Translations under genes and position numbers: made by a program
The notes under the pieces: generated by a model
Database searches by the model: none
Told to the model about the DNA's origin: nothing
The model's input: only the letters and a program-made list of their open reading frames with translations
Shown here: piece after piece, positions 23,803 through 33,252 of the stretch
Layout: the number at the start of each line of letters is the position of its first letter
How positions within the stretch are numbered: the stretch's first letter is position 1
NCBI GenBank assembly: GCA_902775475.1
Contig: CACYME010000021.1
Coordinates: forward strand, 24,814 to 88,813
DNA from: an uncultured Prevotellaceae bacterium
GTDB lineage: Bacteria; Bacteroidota; Bacteroidia; Bacteroidales; Bacteroidaceae
Direction of reading: 5' to 3'
Length of the DNA: 64,000 nt

Positions 23803-25626
23803 ATGAAGAACAGCTATCCAAAGATTGGCATCCGGCCAACCATCGACGGACGTCAGGGCGGCGTGCGCGAATGTCTTGAAGAGAAGACCATGGCGCTGGC
23901 ACAGGCCGTGAAAGAACTGATTGAAAAGAACTTGCGCAACGGCGACGGAAGCCCCGTGGAGTGCGTCGTCGCCAACGGCACCATCGGCCGCGTGGGCGAG
24001 AGCGCCGCCTGCGCCGAGCAGTTCGAGCGCGAGGGCGTCGGCTCGACCATCACCGTCACCAGCTGCTGGTGCTACGGCTCGGAGACGATGGACATGAACC
24101 CGCACTACCCGAAGGCCGTCTGGGGCTTCAACGGCACCGAGCGGCCCGGAGCCGTCTATCTGGCTGCCGTGCTGGCCGCCCACGCACAGAAGGGGCTGCC
24201 CGCCTACGGCATCTACGGCCACGACGTGCAGGACCTGGCCGACAACAGCATACCCGCCGACGTGGCCGAGAAGATTCTGCGCTTCGCACGTGCCGCACAG
24301 GCCGTGGCCACCATGCGCGGACGGTCGTACCTCTCGCTGGGCAACACCTGCATGGGCATCGCCGGAAGCATCGTCGATGCCGACTTCCTGCAGCACTATC
24401 TGGGCATGCGCACGGAGTACGTCTCGCTGGTGGAAATCCTGCGTCGCGTCGACTTCGGCATCTACGACAAGGACGAGTTTGAGAAGGCCATGACCTGGGT
24501 GGAGAAATACTGCAAGCCGCAGGAGGGCCACGACTACAACGAGGACCGACCGCTCTTCCCCGGAACGCCCATGACCACCTTCAACGGCAAGGGCAAGGGC
24601 AAGAACAGGCAGGAGAAGGACGAGGACTGGGCCTTCACCGTGAAGACGATGATGATCATCCGCGACCTGATGCAGGGCAACCCCCGCCTGCTCGACATGG
24701 GCTACAAGGAGGAGGCCATCGGCCACAACGCCATCGCCGCCGGCGTGCAGGGACAGCGCCAGTGGACCGACTATAAGCCCAACTTCGACTTCCCCGAATC
24801 GCTCATGTGCAGCTCCTTCGACTGGAACGGGCCACGCGAGGCCAACATCCTGGCCACGGAGAACGACTTCCTGAACGGCATGTCGATGCTCTTCGCCCAC
24901 CTGCTCACCAACCGCGGCGTGATGTTCAGCGACATCCGCACCTACTGGAGCCCCCAGGCCGTGGAGCGCGTCACCGGCCATGTGCTCAGCGGACTGCCTG
25001 CACAGGGCTTCATCCACCTCATCAACAGCGGTGCCACCACCCTCGACGCCACCGGTGCCATGACCGACGGAGAGGGCAACCCCACCATGAAGCCCCACTG
25101 GGAGATGACCGACAAGGACGTGGAGGACTGCCTGAAGGCTACCAGCTGGATGCCCGCCGACCGCGACTATTTCCGCGGCGGAGGCTACTCGAGCCATTTC
25201 CTCACCAAGGGCGGCATGCCCATGACCATGCTCAGGCTGAACCTGGTGCACGGGCTGGGACCCGTGCTGCAGCTGGCCGAGGGATGGACGGTGGAACTGC
25301 CGCAGCAGGTGAACGACATTCTGGACAAGCGCACCGACCCGACGTGGCCCACCACGTGGTTCGTGCCTCGTCTCGACCCCAAGAAGGACGCCTTCAAGGA
25401 CGTCTACTCGGTGATGAACTCGTGGGGAGCCAACCACGGCGCCATCTGCTATGGCCATGTGGGTGCCGACCTCATCACCCTCTGCGCCATGCTGCGCATC
25501 CCCGTCAGCATGCACAACATCGGCGATGCCGACATCTTCCGCCCCGCCGCATGGAACGCCTTCGGCATGGACAAGGAAGGAGCCGACTACCGCGCCTGCC
25601 AGAATTTCGGTCCACTATATAAATAA
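23803..25626 (+). CDS. fucI: L-fucose isomerase
   Basis: 607 residues, close to the 591 of the E. coli enzyme. The N-terminus [18 protein letters not shown] and the segments [43 protein letters not shown] and [18 protein letters not shown] are characteristic, as is the C-terminal [19 protein letters not shown] block. It interconverts L-fucose and L-fuculose (and D-arabinose/D-ribulose). It heads an operon with a fucose permease 6 bases downstream and a mutarotase. No fuculokinase or fuculose-phosphate aldolase is in the window. Confidence 0.97.
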   Translation: MKNSYPKIGIRPTIDGRQGGVRECLEEKTMALAQAVKELIEKNLRNGDGSPVECVVANGTIGRVGESAACAEQFEREGVGSTITVTSCWCYGSETMDMNPHYPKAVWGFNGTERPGAVYLAAVLAAHAQKGLPAYGIYGHDVQDLADNSIPADVAEKILRFARAAQAVATMRGRSYLSLGNTCMGIAGSIVDADFLQHYLGMRTEYVSLVEILRRVDFGIYDKDEFEKAMTWVEKYCKPQEGHDYNEDRPLFPGTPMTTFNGKGKGKNRQEKDEDWAFTVKTMMIIRDLMQGNPRLLDMGYKEEAIGHNAIAAGVQGQRQWTDYKPNFDFPESLMCSSFDWNGPREANILATENDFLNGMSMLFAHLLTNRGVMFSDIRTYWSPQAVERVTGHVLSGLPAQGFIHLINSGATTLDATGAMTDGEGNPTMKPHWEMTDKDVEDCLKATSWMPADRDYFRGGGYSSHFLTKGGMPMTMLRLNLVHGLGPVLQLAEGWTVELPQQVNDILDKRTDPTWPTTWFVPRLDPKKDAFKDVYSVMNSWGANHGAICYGHVGADLITLCAMLRIPVSMHNIGDADIFRPAAWNAFGMDKEGADYRACQNFGPLYK

Positions 25627-25632
25627 GGTATT

Positions 25633-26949
25633 ATGGAACAGAAGAAGCCACTGGTACCGCGCAAATACCTGTTCACGTTCATTCTGGTCACGTCGCTGTT
25701 TGCGCTCTGGGGGTTCGCCAACGACATCACGAACCCCATGGTGGCCGCCTTCCAGACGGTCATGGAGCTGTCGGCAGCCAAGGCATCGATGATTCAGTTC
25801 GCTTTCTACGGCGGCTATGCCACCATGGCCATCCCCGCCGCCCTGTTCATCCGCCGCTATTCCTACAAGAAGGGCATCCTCCTGGGCCTGGCGCTCTATG
25901 CCATTGGTGCCTTCCTGTTCATTCCGGCTGCTGCCTATCAGGAGTTCACCTTCTTCTGCCTGTCGCTCTACATCCTGACCTTCGGCCTGGCCTTCCTCGA
26001 GACGACGGCCAACCCGTTCATCCTCTCGCTGGGCGACAAGGAGACGTCGACGCGACGCCTCAACCTGGCGCAGGCCTTCAACCCCATGGGGTCGCTCTGC
26101 GGCATGGCCGTGGCATCGCTCATCGTGCTGCCACAGCTCATCAGCGACCGCCGCGACGCTGCCGGGCAGATTCTGTTCTACGGGCTCTCGGAGGCTGAGA
26201 AGGCCGACATCCGCCTGCACGACCTGGCCATCATCCGCAATCCCTACGTGGCCATCGGCCTGGTGGTGCTTTGCGTCTTCATCGTCATCGCGCTGACGAA
26301 GATGCCGAAGACGGAGAGCGAGGAGCAGAAGGCGCTGGGGCACACCCACACCACGCGGCAGACGCTCAGCAACCTGTGGCAGAACGTGGTCTACCGCGAG
26401 GGCGTGCTCACGCAGATGTTCTACGTGGCCGCACAGATCATGACGTGGACGTTCATCATCCAGTATGCCGACCATCTGGGCATCAACAAGGCCACGGCAC
26501 AGATGTACAACATCGCGGCCATGTCGCTCTTCCTGTGCAGCCGCTTCATCAGCACCTTCCTCATGAAGTATGTCAACGGTCGCGTGCTGCTGGCCATCTT
26601 CGGCTGTGGCGCCGCGCTGTGCACGCTTGGAGCCATCTGCATCGTGGGCATGGCGGGTCTCTATTGTCTGGTGGGCGTCAGCTTCTTCATGTCGCTCATG
26701 TTCCCCACCATCTATGGCATCGCCCTTGAAGAGGTAGACAGCCAGGACACCACGCTCGGTGCCGCCTTCCTCGTGATGGCCATCGTCGGTGGAGCGCTCA
26801 TGCCTCCCCTGCAGGGGCTCATCATCGACCAGGGCGAGGTGATGGGCCATCCCGCCGTCAACTTCTCGTTCGTGCTACCTCTCATCTGCTTCCTCCTCAT
26901 CATCGCCTACGGCTACCGCGCCAACAAGCGCAAGAGTGCAAGGGCGTGA
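25633..26949 (+). CDS. fucP: L-fucose:proton symporter
   Basis: 438 residues with 12 predicted membrane helices, major facilitator superfamily, FucP family. The helix-1 region TSLFALWGFANDITNPMV and the helix-4 region LAFLETTANPFILSLGDKE are family hallmarks. It sits 6 bases after fucI and should import L-fucose released from host mucin or plant glycans. Sugar choice is inferred from the operon. Confidence 0.95.
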   Translation: MEQKKPLVPRKYLFTFILVTSLFALWGFANDITNPMVAAFQTVMELSAAKASMIQFAFYGGYATMAIPAALFIRRYSYKKGILLGLALYAIGAFLFIPAAAYQEFTFFCLSLYILTFGLAFLETTANPFILSLGDKETSTRRLNLAQAFNPMGSLCGMAVASLIVLPQLISDRRDAAGQILFYGLSEAEKADIRLHDLAIIRNPYVAIGLVVLCVFIVIALTKMPKTESEEQKALGHTHTTRQTLSNLWQNVVYREGVLTQMFYVAAQIMTWTFIIQYADHLGINKATAQMYNIAAMSLFLCSRFISTFLMKYVNGRVLLAIFGCGAALCTLGAICIVGMAGLYCLVGVSFFMSLMFPTIYGIALEEVDSQDTTLGAAFLVMAIVGGALMPPLQGLIIDQGEVMGHPAVNFSFVLPLICFLLIIAYGYRANKRKSARA

Positions 26950-26986
26950 AGCCTGAAGTCAAAAAAAACAACGTGAAGTCAAGACA

Positions 26987-27361
26987 ATGGAAGGATATAT
27001 GCAAACGCTCTCGGGCGGAAAAGTGAAGCGCTACGTGCAGTTCCTGGAGATTAGCGACAACCCGGAGCTGATAGCCCAGTACCGCAAGTGGCACTCTGAG
27101 GAGTACAGCTGGAAGGAAATCCGCGACGGCATCCGTCAGGTGGGCATCCTCGAGATGGAAATCTACATCCTGGGCAACCGTCTGGTGATGATTGTCGACG
27201 CTCCTGCCGACTTCCAGTGGCAAGAGGCCATGGACCGCCTTGCCACCCTACCCCGCCAGGCGGAGTGGGAAGCCTTCATGGCCAAGTTCCAAGGCTGCGA
27301 CGCCAACGCCCGCAGCGACGAGAAGTGGCAGCCCATGGAGCGCATGTTCCGCCTCTACTGA
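26987..27361 (+). CDS. L-rhamnose/L-fucose mutarotase (RhaM family)
   Basis: 124 residues (120 if ATG 26999 is used). The family's single alpha/beta-barrel domain is recognisable from LEISDNPELIAQYRKWHSEEYSWKEI, YILGNRLVMIVDAPADF and the closing KWQPMERMFRLY. RhaM-type enzymes interconvert alpha and beta anomers of L-rhamnose, and some act on L-fucose. The position at the end of fucI-fucP argues for L-fucose. Confidence 0.9.
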   Translation: MEGYMQTLSGGKVKRYVQFLEISDNPELIAQYRKWHSEEYSWKEIRDGIRQVGILEMEIYILGNRLVMIVDAPADFQWQEAMDRLATLPRQAEWEAFMAKFQGCDANARSDEKWQPMERMFRLY

Positions 27362-27371
27362 GGCAAACCTG

Positions 27372-27536
27372 TCAAGCATAAAGATGCTGCTGGAAATCGA
27401 TGAAGGTCCGCCGGGCCTGAGGCACGCCGCCGAGAGCGCTGATGCCCTCCACGAGCGAGCCGAACTTCAGTTCCAGCAGCGTCTTTAGTTTGTCCATGCG
27501 CAGCTCGTCGACGCCGGCCTGCACGTAAGCTACCAA
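27372..27536 (-). pseudogene. Possible C-terminal gene remnant
   Basis: On the minus strand a 54-residue open frame ends at TGA 27374-27372. It reads LVAYVQAGVDELRMDKLKTL and later ISALGG, ending in FQQHLYA. It has the look of a real protein C-terminus, faintly like those of some Bacteroidales restriction-type helicase subunits. It has no credible start (TTG 27536 overlaps the preceding stop codon; ATG 27497 gives 41 residues). It is most likely debris of a deleted gene. Confidence 0.35.
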
Positions 27537-28627
27537 TTCGGAGGCAGCACAATGTTCTCCGCGTCGTGTGCTTCGGCAAACAGCGGAGCAATTTCCTCGT
27601 CGGTGAAGCCAGCGATGCCGCAGCCGATGCGGGTGACGAGGAAGGTGAGCTCAGGGTGCTGCCGGGCGAAGGCGATGAACTCGTCGACATAGGGCCTGAT
27701 GGTCTCTACGCCGCCCTGCATCGTGGGAATGCCGTAGCTCTGCCCCTGCAGTCCTACGCCCTGCCCCATGATGGCCCCAAACTTGCGGTAGGCGATATAG
27801 GCCGCCCCACCGCCATGCATTCCCTTCAGATTGCTGCCGAAGACGAAAATCTCGTTCGGCTCCAGCGAAGTAATCATCGCCGGCGTGGTACGTTTCTTTT
27901 CCATATTCTCTTCGTGTTTGAAATTCATATACCTGCAGACAGGCTCGGCAGACATGTTTTCCAGGGCGCCAGACAGCGACGGTGCCGGCATCGACATCTC
28001 CTCGGCTTGCACCAGCGACTGCTCGTCCATCACCTCGGGCGTTTCCAGGGTCATGTCGAAATACTTCCTGAAATAGGGCACGATGATTTCATCCCTCAGC
28101 TTCTTGTATTTCTGCGAGATGGCCGAGGGTGTCATGCCCAGCCGTGCGGCCACCTCCTTGCTCTTGTAGCCCTGCAACAGCAGCATGTCGATGAGCAGCC
28201 GCTCGTCGCGGCTCAGCGGCGCATGGTTGCAGACGTCCTCCACCATCTGGTTGAACTGCAAGCGCAGATTGCTCGACGGGTCGAAGGAGCGCAGATAGTC
28301 CTCGAACGTGATGCTGCCATACTCCTTCTTGTGCCACTTCAGCGCGTCGAGCACCACGTAGCGGAAGCCGTTGATGAGCCATGTGCGCAGGCTCACGGCC
28401 GGCGAGTGGTCCTCGAGCGGCTTCCAGTCGTGTTCCATCAGGTAGAGCGCATACTGATGGGCCAGCGACATGAAGTCGAGGTTCTGCTTCTGGTGCAGCT
28501 GGTAGCGCTGGTCGAAAATGGCATAGCCCACGGAGCAGTAGCCGTAGAAATACTCGCGGATGATGGCGGCATCGCCCATGCGGAATCCGTCGATGATAGC
28601 CTGTTCTGGCAGTGGATAATGATACAT
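27530..28627 (-). CDS. Fusion: sigma-factor-like N-terminus and macro-like C-terminus
   Basis: 365 residues. Residues about 10-190 resemble a sigma-70-family/ECF factor. A region-2-like helical part carries FRYVVLDALKWHKKEYGSI. Region-4-like LSRDERLLIDMLLLQGYKSKEVAARLGMTPSAISQKYKKLRDEI follows. A Pro/Met-rich linker (about 195-245) leads to a C-terminal domain (about 247-365) with IFVFGSNLKGMHGGGAAYIAY, GVGLQGQSYGIPT and TRIGCGIAGF. This matches small phage-associated proteins (A1S_2505 type) with macrodomain-like features. An internal ATG at 27904 could produce the second domain alone. It is divergent from a vWA gene. Role unknown. Confidence 0.75.
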   Translation of the reverse strand: MYHYPLPEQAIIDGFRMGDAAIIREYFYGYCSVGYAIFDQRYQLHQKQNLDFMSLAHQYALYLMEHDWKPLEDHSPAVSLRTWLINGFRYVVLDALKWHKKEYGSITFEDYLRSFDPSSNLRLQFNQMVEDVCNHAPLSRDERLLIDMLLLQGYKSKEVAARLGMTPSAISQKYKKLRDEIIVPYFRKYFDMTLETPEVMDEQSLVQAEEMSMPAPSLSGALENMSAEPVCRYMNFKHEENMEKKRTTPAMITSLEPNEIFVFGSNLKGMHGGGAAYIAYRKFGAIMGQGVGLQGQSYGIPTMQGGVETIRPYVDEFIAFARQHPELTFLVTRIGCGIAGFTDEEIAPLFAEAHDAENIVLPPNW

Positions 28628-28757
28628 ACTAAAAGATATTTTCGGCGAAATTACAACTTTTTTCGCATTCTTGCTTAATTTTTTCGGAAAACTTTCTTCA
28701 AAGAGATAAAAGACGACAAAAAAAACAGTTTATTCACCCATTTAACAACTACTTATT

Positions 28758-29411
28758 ATGAAGAAAGAAGAAGCCATTCAGACCAAGCGAGTGTTCAACC
28801 TGATTATCGTCGACGAGAGCGGTTCGATGTCCATCATCCGCAGGCAGGCCTTCACGGGCATGAACGAGACGCTGCAGACCGTTCGCCAGATGCAGGAGAA
28901 ATTCCCCGAACAGGAGCAGCGCGTCACCCTCGTCACCTTCGACACGGGGAACACCACGTGGCACTACGACAACACCCCGGCCTCGCAGACGAAGGACTTG
29001 GGCTGGGAAGCCTACAACCCCTGTGGCGGCACACCCCTCTACGACGCGATGGGGATGGCCATCTCGAAGGTGAATGCGCAGGTGAGCGAGGGCGACAACG
29101 TGCTCGTGACCGTCATTACCGACGGCGAGGAGAACAGCAGCCAGGAATGGACGCTGAAGATGATTCGCACGATGATTGAGAAGCTGAAGAAGCAGAACTG
29201 GACGTTCACCCTCATCGGCACCGACAACCTCGACGTGGAGAAGATGGCCCATTCCTTCGCCATCGAAGAGCACCTGGAATTCCACCAGGACATCGAGGGA
29301 ACCAAGGCCATGTTTGCACGCGAACGCAGCAGCCGCGAACGCTACAACCGCTGCGTGTCAGAGAATGCGTCGATGCCCAAGGGCCAGTTCTTCGAGGAGG
29401 AGGAGGCGTAA
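28758..29411 (+). CDS. Stand-alone von Willebrand factor A domain protein
   Basis: 217 residues, almost all one vWA domain without signal peptide or membrane helix, so cytoplasmic. The metal-ion-dependent adhesion site is complete: D19-x-S21-x-S23 (IIVDESGSM), T92 (CGGTPLYDAMG) and D122 (VITDGEENS). The C-terminal 40 residues are charged (ARERSSRERYNR, ending FEEEEA). Such proteins usually mediate metal-dependent protein contacts, often with MoxR-type AAA ATPases or tellurite-resistance-like systems; none is adjacent. It is transcribed divergently from the sigma/macro fusion 130 bases away, which suggests joint function. Confidence 0.85.
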   Translation: MKKEEAIQTKRVFNLIIVDESGSMSIIRRQAFTGMNETLQTVRQMQEKFPEQEQRVTLVTFDTGNTTWHYDNTPASQTKDLGWEAYNPCGGTPLYDAMGMAISKVNAQVSEGDNVLVTVITDGEENSSQEWTLKMIRTMIEKLKKQNWTFTLIGTDNLDVEKMAHSFAIEEHLEFHQDIEGTKAMFARERSSRERYNRCVSENASMPKGQFFEEEEA

Positions 29412-29455
29412 AACTCGCACTGAGACGCAGAAGGCGCAGAGTGCTTATGGCCTTA

Positions 29456-29565
29456 CCGCAAAGCGGTCTTTCAAAAACAGAGAAAAACAATAAAAACAGA
29501 GAAAAACCAGTCTTTGGTAAACTAAAGACTGGTTTTTCTCTGTTTTTGCAAGCCCGCTTTGCGGT
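29456..29565. terminator. Nested bidirectional terminator between vWA gene and aspS
   Basis: The inner stem is a perfect 24-bp inverted repeat (29492-29515 and 29524-29547) with an 8-base loop, flanked by A and T runs on both strands. The outer stem is ACCGCAAAGCGG (29456-29467) and CCGCTTTGCGGT (29554-29565). The two genes converge here. Confidence 0.85.
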
Positions 29566-29600
29566 TCATCGTCTTTTTCGGCCCCTGCGGTCGAAAACAA

Positions 29601-31364
29601 TTATTCTTCGTCTTTCAGGTCGAGCTTCAGCTGCAGTTCCTCCAGCTGCTTCGGGTCGAGCTCGCCGGGAGCGTCGAGCATCACGTCGCGGCCGCTGTTG
29701 TTCTTCGGGAAGGCGATGCAGTCGCGGATGCTGTCGAGACCGGCCATGAGGCTGACGAAGCGGTCGAGACCGAAGGCCAGACCTCCGTGAGGGGGAGCGC
29801 CGTACTTGAAGGCGTTGATGAGGAAGCCGAACTGGGCCATGGCGCGCTCAGGGGTGAAGCCGAGAATCTCGAACATCTTCTCCTGCAGCTTGCCGTCGTG
29901 GATACGCAGCGAGCCGCCGCCCACCTCGACGCCGTTGCACACGAAGTCGTAGGCCACTGCGCGCACCTTCTCGGGCGCCGTGTCGAGCAGGGGGATGTCA
30001 TCGGGATTGGGCAGCGTGAACGGATGGTGCGTGGCCATGAGGCGCTGCTCCTCGTCGCTCCACTCGAAGAGGGGGAAATCGACAATCCAGAGGCAAACGA
30101 ACTTGTCCTTGTCGCGCAGGCCCAGGCGGTCGCCCATCTCTAAGCGCAGGGTGCAGAGCTGTATGCGCGTCTTGTTGGCATTGTCGCCGCTGAGGATGAG
30201 CACCAGGTCGCCATCCTTGGCACCCATGGCCTCCTTCACCTGCTGCCACACCTCGGGCGTATAGAACTTGTCGATGCTCGACTTCACGGTGCCGTCCTGG
30301 TTGAACTTCACGTAGACCAGGCCCTTGGCGCCCACCTGCGGACGCTTCACGAAGTCGGTGAGCTGGTCGAGCTGCTTGCGGGTGTAGTCGGCGCAGCCGG
30401 GCACGCAGATGCCACCGATATAGTTGGCCTCGTTGAACACGGAGAACGTGCCGGTGCCCTTCAGCTGCGGCATCAGCTCGACGAACTCCATGCCGAAGCG
30501 CAGGTCGGGCTTGTCGCTGCCGAAGCGCCGCATGGCCTCGTGCCACGTCATGCGCTGCAGCGGGGGCAGCTCGATGCCGCGCACCTCCTTAAACAGATGG
30601 CGGGCGAGCGACTCGAACACCTCGAGGATGTCCTCCTGCTCCACGAACGACATCTCGCAGTCAATCTGCGTGAACTCCGGCTGGCGGTCGGCACGCAGGT
30701 CCTCGTCGCGGAAGCACTTGGCAATCTGGAAATAGCGGTCGAAGCCAGAGACCATGAGCAGCTGCTTCAGCGTCTGCGGGCTCTGCGGCAGGGCGTAGAA
30801 CTGTCCGGGGTTCATGCGGCTGGGCACCACGAAGTCGCGGGCACCCTCGGGCGTGGAGCCGATGAGGATGGGCGTCTCCACCTCGATGAACTGGCGCGAG
30901 TCGAGGAAGTTGCGGATGAGGATGGTCATGCGGTGGCGCAGCTCCAGGTTCTTGCGGACGGCCTGGCGGCGCAGGTCGAGATAGCGGTACTTCATGCGGA
31001 TGTCGTCGCCGCCGTCGGTATTGTCTTCGATGGTGAAGGGGGGGGTCAAACTCTCGCTGAGCACGTTCAGCTCCTTCACCAGGATTTCGATGTCGCCCGT
31101 GGGCATCTTAGGGTTCTTCGACTGGCGCTCGCTCACCGTTCCCACGGCCTGGATGCACCATTCGCGGCCCAGCTTGTTGGCACGCTCGCAAAGGGCGGCG
31201 TCGGCACCCTCGTCGAACACCAGCTGCGTCAGTCCATAACGGTCGCGCAGGTCGACAAACGTCATGCCGCCCATCTTGCGCGTTCTCTGTACCCATCCGG
31301 CCAGCTTCACCTCGCTGCCGGCATCGGCAAGCCGAAGCTCGCCACAAGTCTTACTTCTATACAT
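29601..31364 (-). CDS. aspS: Aspartate-tRNA ligase
   Basis: 587 residues from ATG 31364 ([11 protein letters not shown]); an upstream in-frame extension crosses the promoter. The OB-fold anticodon domain (about 1-110) has [22 protein letters not shown]. Class II motif 1 is around [20 protein letters not shown], motif 2 is [19 protein letters not shown], and motif 3 is [10 protein letters not shown]. The bacterial GAD insertion lies in the middle. It charges tRNA-Asp. It is transcribed alone and is divergent from the GH105 gene. Confidence 0.98.
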   Translation of the reverse strand: MYRSKTCGELRLADAGSEVKLAGWVQRTRKMGGMTFVDLRDRYGLTQLVFDEGADAALCERANKLGREWCIQAVGTVSERQSKNPKMPTGDIEILVKELNVLSESLTPPFTIEDNTDGGDDIRMKYRYLDLRRQAVRKNLELRHRMTILIRNFLDSRQFIEVETPILIGSTPEGARDFVVPSRMNPGQFYALPQSPQTLKQLLMVSGFDRYFQIAKCFRDEDLRADRQPEFTQIDCEMSFVEQEDILEVFESLARHLFKEVRGIELPPLQRMTWHEAMRRFGSDKPDLRFGMEFVELMPQLKGTGTFSVFNEANYIGGICVPGCADYTRKQLDQLTDFVKRPQVGAKGLVYVKFNQDGTVKSSIDKFYTPEVWQQVKEAMGAKDGDLVLILSGDNANKTRIQLCTLRLEMGDRLGLRDKDKFVCLWIVDFPLFEWSDEEQRLMATHHPFTLPNPDDIPLLDTAPEKVRAVAYDFVCNGVEVGGGSLRIHDGKLQEKMFEILGFTPERAMAQFGFLINAFKYGAPPHGGLAFGLDRFVSLMAGLDSIRDCIAFPKNNSGRDVMLDAPGELDPKQLEELQLKLDLKDEE

Positions 31365-31394
31365 ATCAAAAAAAATGGTTTTTCTTTTGCAATG

Positions 31395-31402
31395 CAAAGG
31401 TA
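31395..31402 (-). promoter_or_regulatory. -7 box TACCTTTG of aspS
   Basis: Perfect motif 30 bases before ATG 31364. Confidence 0.75.
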
Positions 31403-31468
31403 CGAAGAAGCGAGCAAAAAACAAAGGAAAAAAGGCGAAAATTACTTGGCTATATGATTTTTTGTTCG

Positions 31469-31476
31469 TACCTTTG
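31469..31476 (+). promoter_or_regulatory. -7 box TACCTTTG of the GH105 gene
   Basis: Perfect motif 29 bases before the ATG at 31506, with a TTG about 20 bases upstream. Confidence 0.75.
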
Positions 31477-31505
31477 CCGAAAATTAATCTAAAAAACTAA
31501 AACAA

Positions 31506-32645
31506 ATGAAACAACGACTAACTATGCTCCTCTGCGTGGCAGCATTTGCGCTTGCCGGCATGGCGCAAACCACCGCCGAAGAGGTGCTCGGCGTTGCCCG
31601 ACGGGCCAACGACTATTTCATGCAGCGCTATGAAGACCCCACCGTGCCCACAAACTGGAAGCGCATCAGGCCCAGCAGCCTGTGGACGCGTGCCGTGTAC
31701 TACGAGGGACTGATGGCCCTGCAGGCCATCGACCCGCAGCAGCGCTACGTGGACTACGCCCTGAAGTGGGCCAACTTCCACCAGTGGACACCGCGCAACG
31801 GTGTGAACACCTGCGACGCCGACGACCAGTGCTGTGGTCAGACCTACGTGGAGCTGCTGCCCTTCGCCGGAAAACCCGACAGCGAACTGCTGAAGAACGT
31901 GCGTGAAAACCTGGACCACCAGATGGTGACGCCCAACCCGAAGAACCAGAGCCTCTACGGCTGGTGGACGTGGATTGACGCCATACAGATGGCCATGCCA
32001 CTCTACATGCAGATGTACCGCCTAACGGGCGAGGCAAAATACCGCGACCACGCCATGAAGATGTATAACTGGAGCCGCAACACGCTGGCCGGCGGACTGT
32101 TCAACGTGAAGGAGGGCCTGTGGTGGCGCGATGCCGACTACGTGCCGCCCTACAAGGAGCCCGACGGGCAGAACTGCTACTGGAGCCGCGGCAACGGATG
32201 GGTGTATGCCGCTCTGGTGCGCTGCATGAACGAGCTGTCGCCGAAGGAGAAGGCCTACAAGCAGCTGAAGAAGGACTTCCTGCTGATGAGCGAGGCACTG
32301 CTGAAGTGCCAGCGCGAGGACGGTTTCTGGAACCCCAGCCTCACCTCGACCAACTACGCCATGAAGGAGACCTCGGGCACGGCCCTCTTCCTCTACGGCA
32401 TGGCATGGGGCATACAGAAGGGCTTCCTGAAAGCTGACACCTACCGCCCTGCCTGCGACCGCGCCTGGACGGCCATGGTGCGCGATGCCGTGCACCCCGA
32501 CGGATTTCTCGGATGGATGCAGGGCACGGGCAAGGACCCCGCAGCCGGACAGCCGCTGAGCTACACCCGCATCCCCGACTTCGAGGACTACGGAACGGGC
32601 TGCTTCCTGCTGGGAGCCACGGAATACTGCAAGCTGCTGAAGTAG
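31506..32645 (+). CDS. GH105 unsaturated rhamnogalacturonyl hydrolase
   Basis: 379 residues with a signal peptide cleaved near AGMAQ, so it acts in the periplasm or at the surface. The (alpha/alpha)6 barrel of GH105 (YteR/YesR-like) is indicated by SLWTRAVYYEGLMAL, GQTYVELLPF, the catalytic-Asp block WWTWIDAIQMAMP, WSRGNGWVYAALVR and YAMKETSGTALFLYGMAWGI. These enzymes hydrolyse unsaturated galacturonyl-rhamnose from rhamnogalacturonan-I after lyase action. It is a single gene with its own promoter and a strong terminator. Confidence 0.94.
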   Translation: MKQRLTMLLCVAAFALAGMAQTTAEEVLGVARRANDYFMQRYEDPTVPTNWKRIRPSSLWTRAVYYEGLMALQAIDPQQRYVDYALKWANFHQWTPRNGVNTCDADDQCCGQTYVELLPFAGKPDSELLKNVRENLDHQMVTPNPKNQSLYGWWTWIDAIQMAMPLYMQMYRLTGEAKYRDHAMKMYNWSRNTLAGGLFNVKEGLWWRDADYVPPYKEPDGQNCYWSRGNGWVYAALVRCMNELSPKEKAYKQLKKDFLLMSEALLKCQREDGFWNPSLTSTNYAMKETSGTALFLYGMAWGIQKGFLKADTYRPACDRAWTAMVRDAVHPDGFLGWMQGTGKDPAAGQPLSYTRIPDFEDYGTGCFLLGATEYCKLLK

Positions 32646-32669
32646 CATTTTATATTAAAAAAGCATAAA

Positions 32670-32703
32670 ATACGGCACAAAAGGGCGCTCTTTTGTGCCG
32701 TAT
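32670..32703 (+). terminator. Terminator of the GH105 gene
   Basis: ATACGGCACAAAAG (32670-32683) and CTTTTGTGCCGTAT (32690-32703) form a perfect 14-bp stem with a 6-base loop, 24 bases after the stop, followed by an AT-rich run. Confidence 0.75.
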
Positions 32704-32718
32704 ATTAAATTTTAGCTG

Positions 32719-32726
32719 TACTTTTG
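32719..32726 (+). promoter_or_regulatory. -7 box TACTTTTG of the DUF1573 gene
   Basis: TAnnTTTG motif 31 bases before the ATG at 32758. Confidence 0.68.
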
Positions 32727-32757
32727 CGTCGTAAAAGAAAACAAAACCATTACAGAC

Positions 32758-33141
32758 ATGAAGAAACTAATACTATTCACGCTGATGCTCATTTGTGGCT
32801 TCACCGCCACGATGGCTCAGAAGCCTGCCGAAATCAAGTTCGACACCATTACGCACAACTTTGGCGAGTTCTCGAAAGAGAATCCCATTGTCAGCTGCAA
32901 GTTCAAGTTCACCAACGTCGGCGAAGAGCCCCTCGTTATCAATCAGGCCGTTCCCTCGTGCGGATGCACCGTTCCCAAGTACCCCAAGGAGCCGATTGAG
33001 CCGGGCAAGGGTGGCGAGATCGAGGTGACCTACAACGGCACGGGCAAGTCGCTCGGACACTTCAAGAAGAGCATCACCATCCGCACCAACGGAGCCGTCG
33101 AAATCAGCCGCCTCTACATCGAGGGCGACATGAAGGAGTGA
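32758..33141 (+). CDS. DUF1573 secreted protein
   Basis: 127 residues with a signal peptide (cleaved near TATMAQ). A single immunoglobulin-like ASH/DUF1573 domain follows: ITHNFGEFSKENPIVSCKFKFTN, then the Cys motif PSCGCTVP and the GHFKKSITIRTN strand. Such proteins are abundant in Bacteroidetes, probably periplasmic or surface-linked, with no defined function. It is a single gene that converges on rny across a very large inverted repeat. Confidence 0.9.
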   Translation: MKKLILFTLMLICGFTATMAQKPAEIKFDTITHNFGEFSKENPIVSCKFKFTNVGEEPLVINQAVPSCGCTVPKYPKEPIEPGKGGEIEVTYNGTGKSLGHFKKSITIRTNGAVEISRLYIEGDMKE

Positions 33142-33149
33142 GAAACGAG

Positions 33150-33230
33150 AAGTGATAAGTGATAAGTGAAAAAGTGGGCTGCGCGTTGTTTCGATGCGCA
33201 GCCCACTTTTTCACTTATCACTTATCACTT
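33150..33230. terminator. 35-bp perfect inverted repeat with AAGTGAT arrays
   Basis: Arms 33150-33184 and 33196-33230 are perfectly complementary over 35 bases, with an 11-base loop. The outer parts are AAGTGAT/ATCACTT heptad repeats and the inner parts are AGTGGGCTGCGC/GCGCAGCCCACT. Additional TTATCACT units run to 33257. It should terminate transcription from both the DUF1573 gene and rny. Confidence 0.8.
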
Positions 33231-33252
33231 ATCACTCATCACTTATCACTTA

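Noticed and set aside
23794-25515. A 573-codon minus-strand frame opposite fucI
   Set aside because: A shadow of the strongly conserved fucI gene, with no recognisable motif or promoter.
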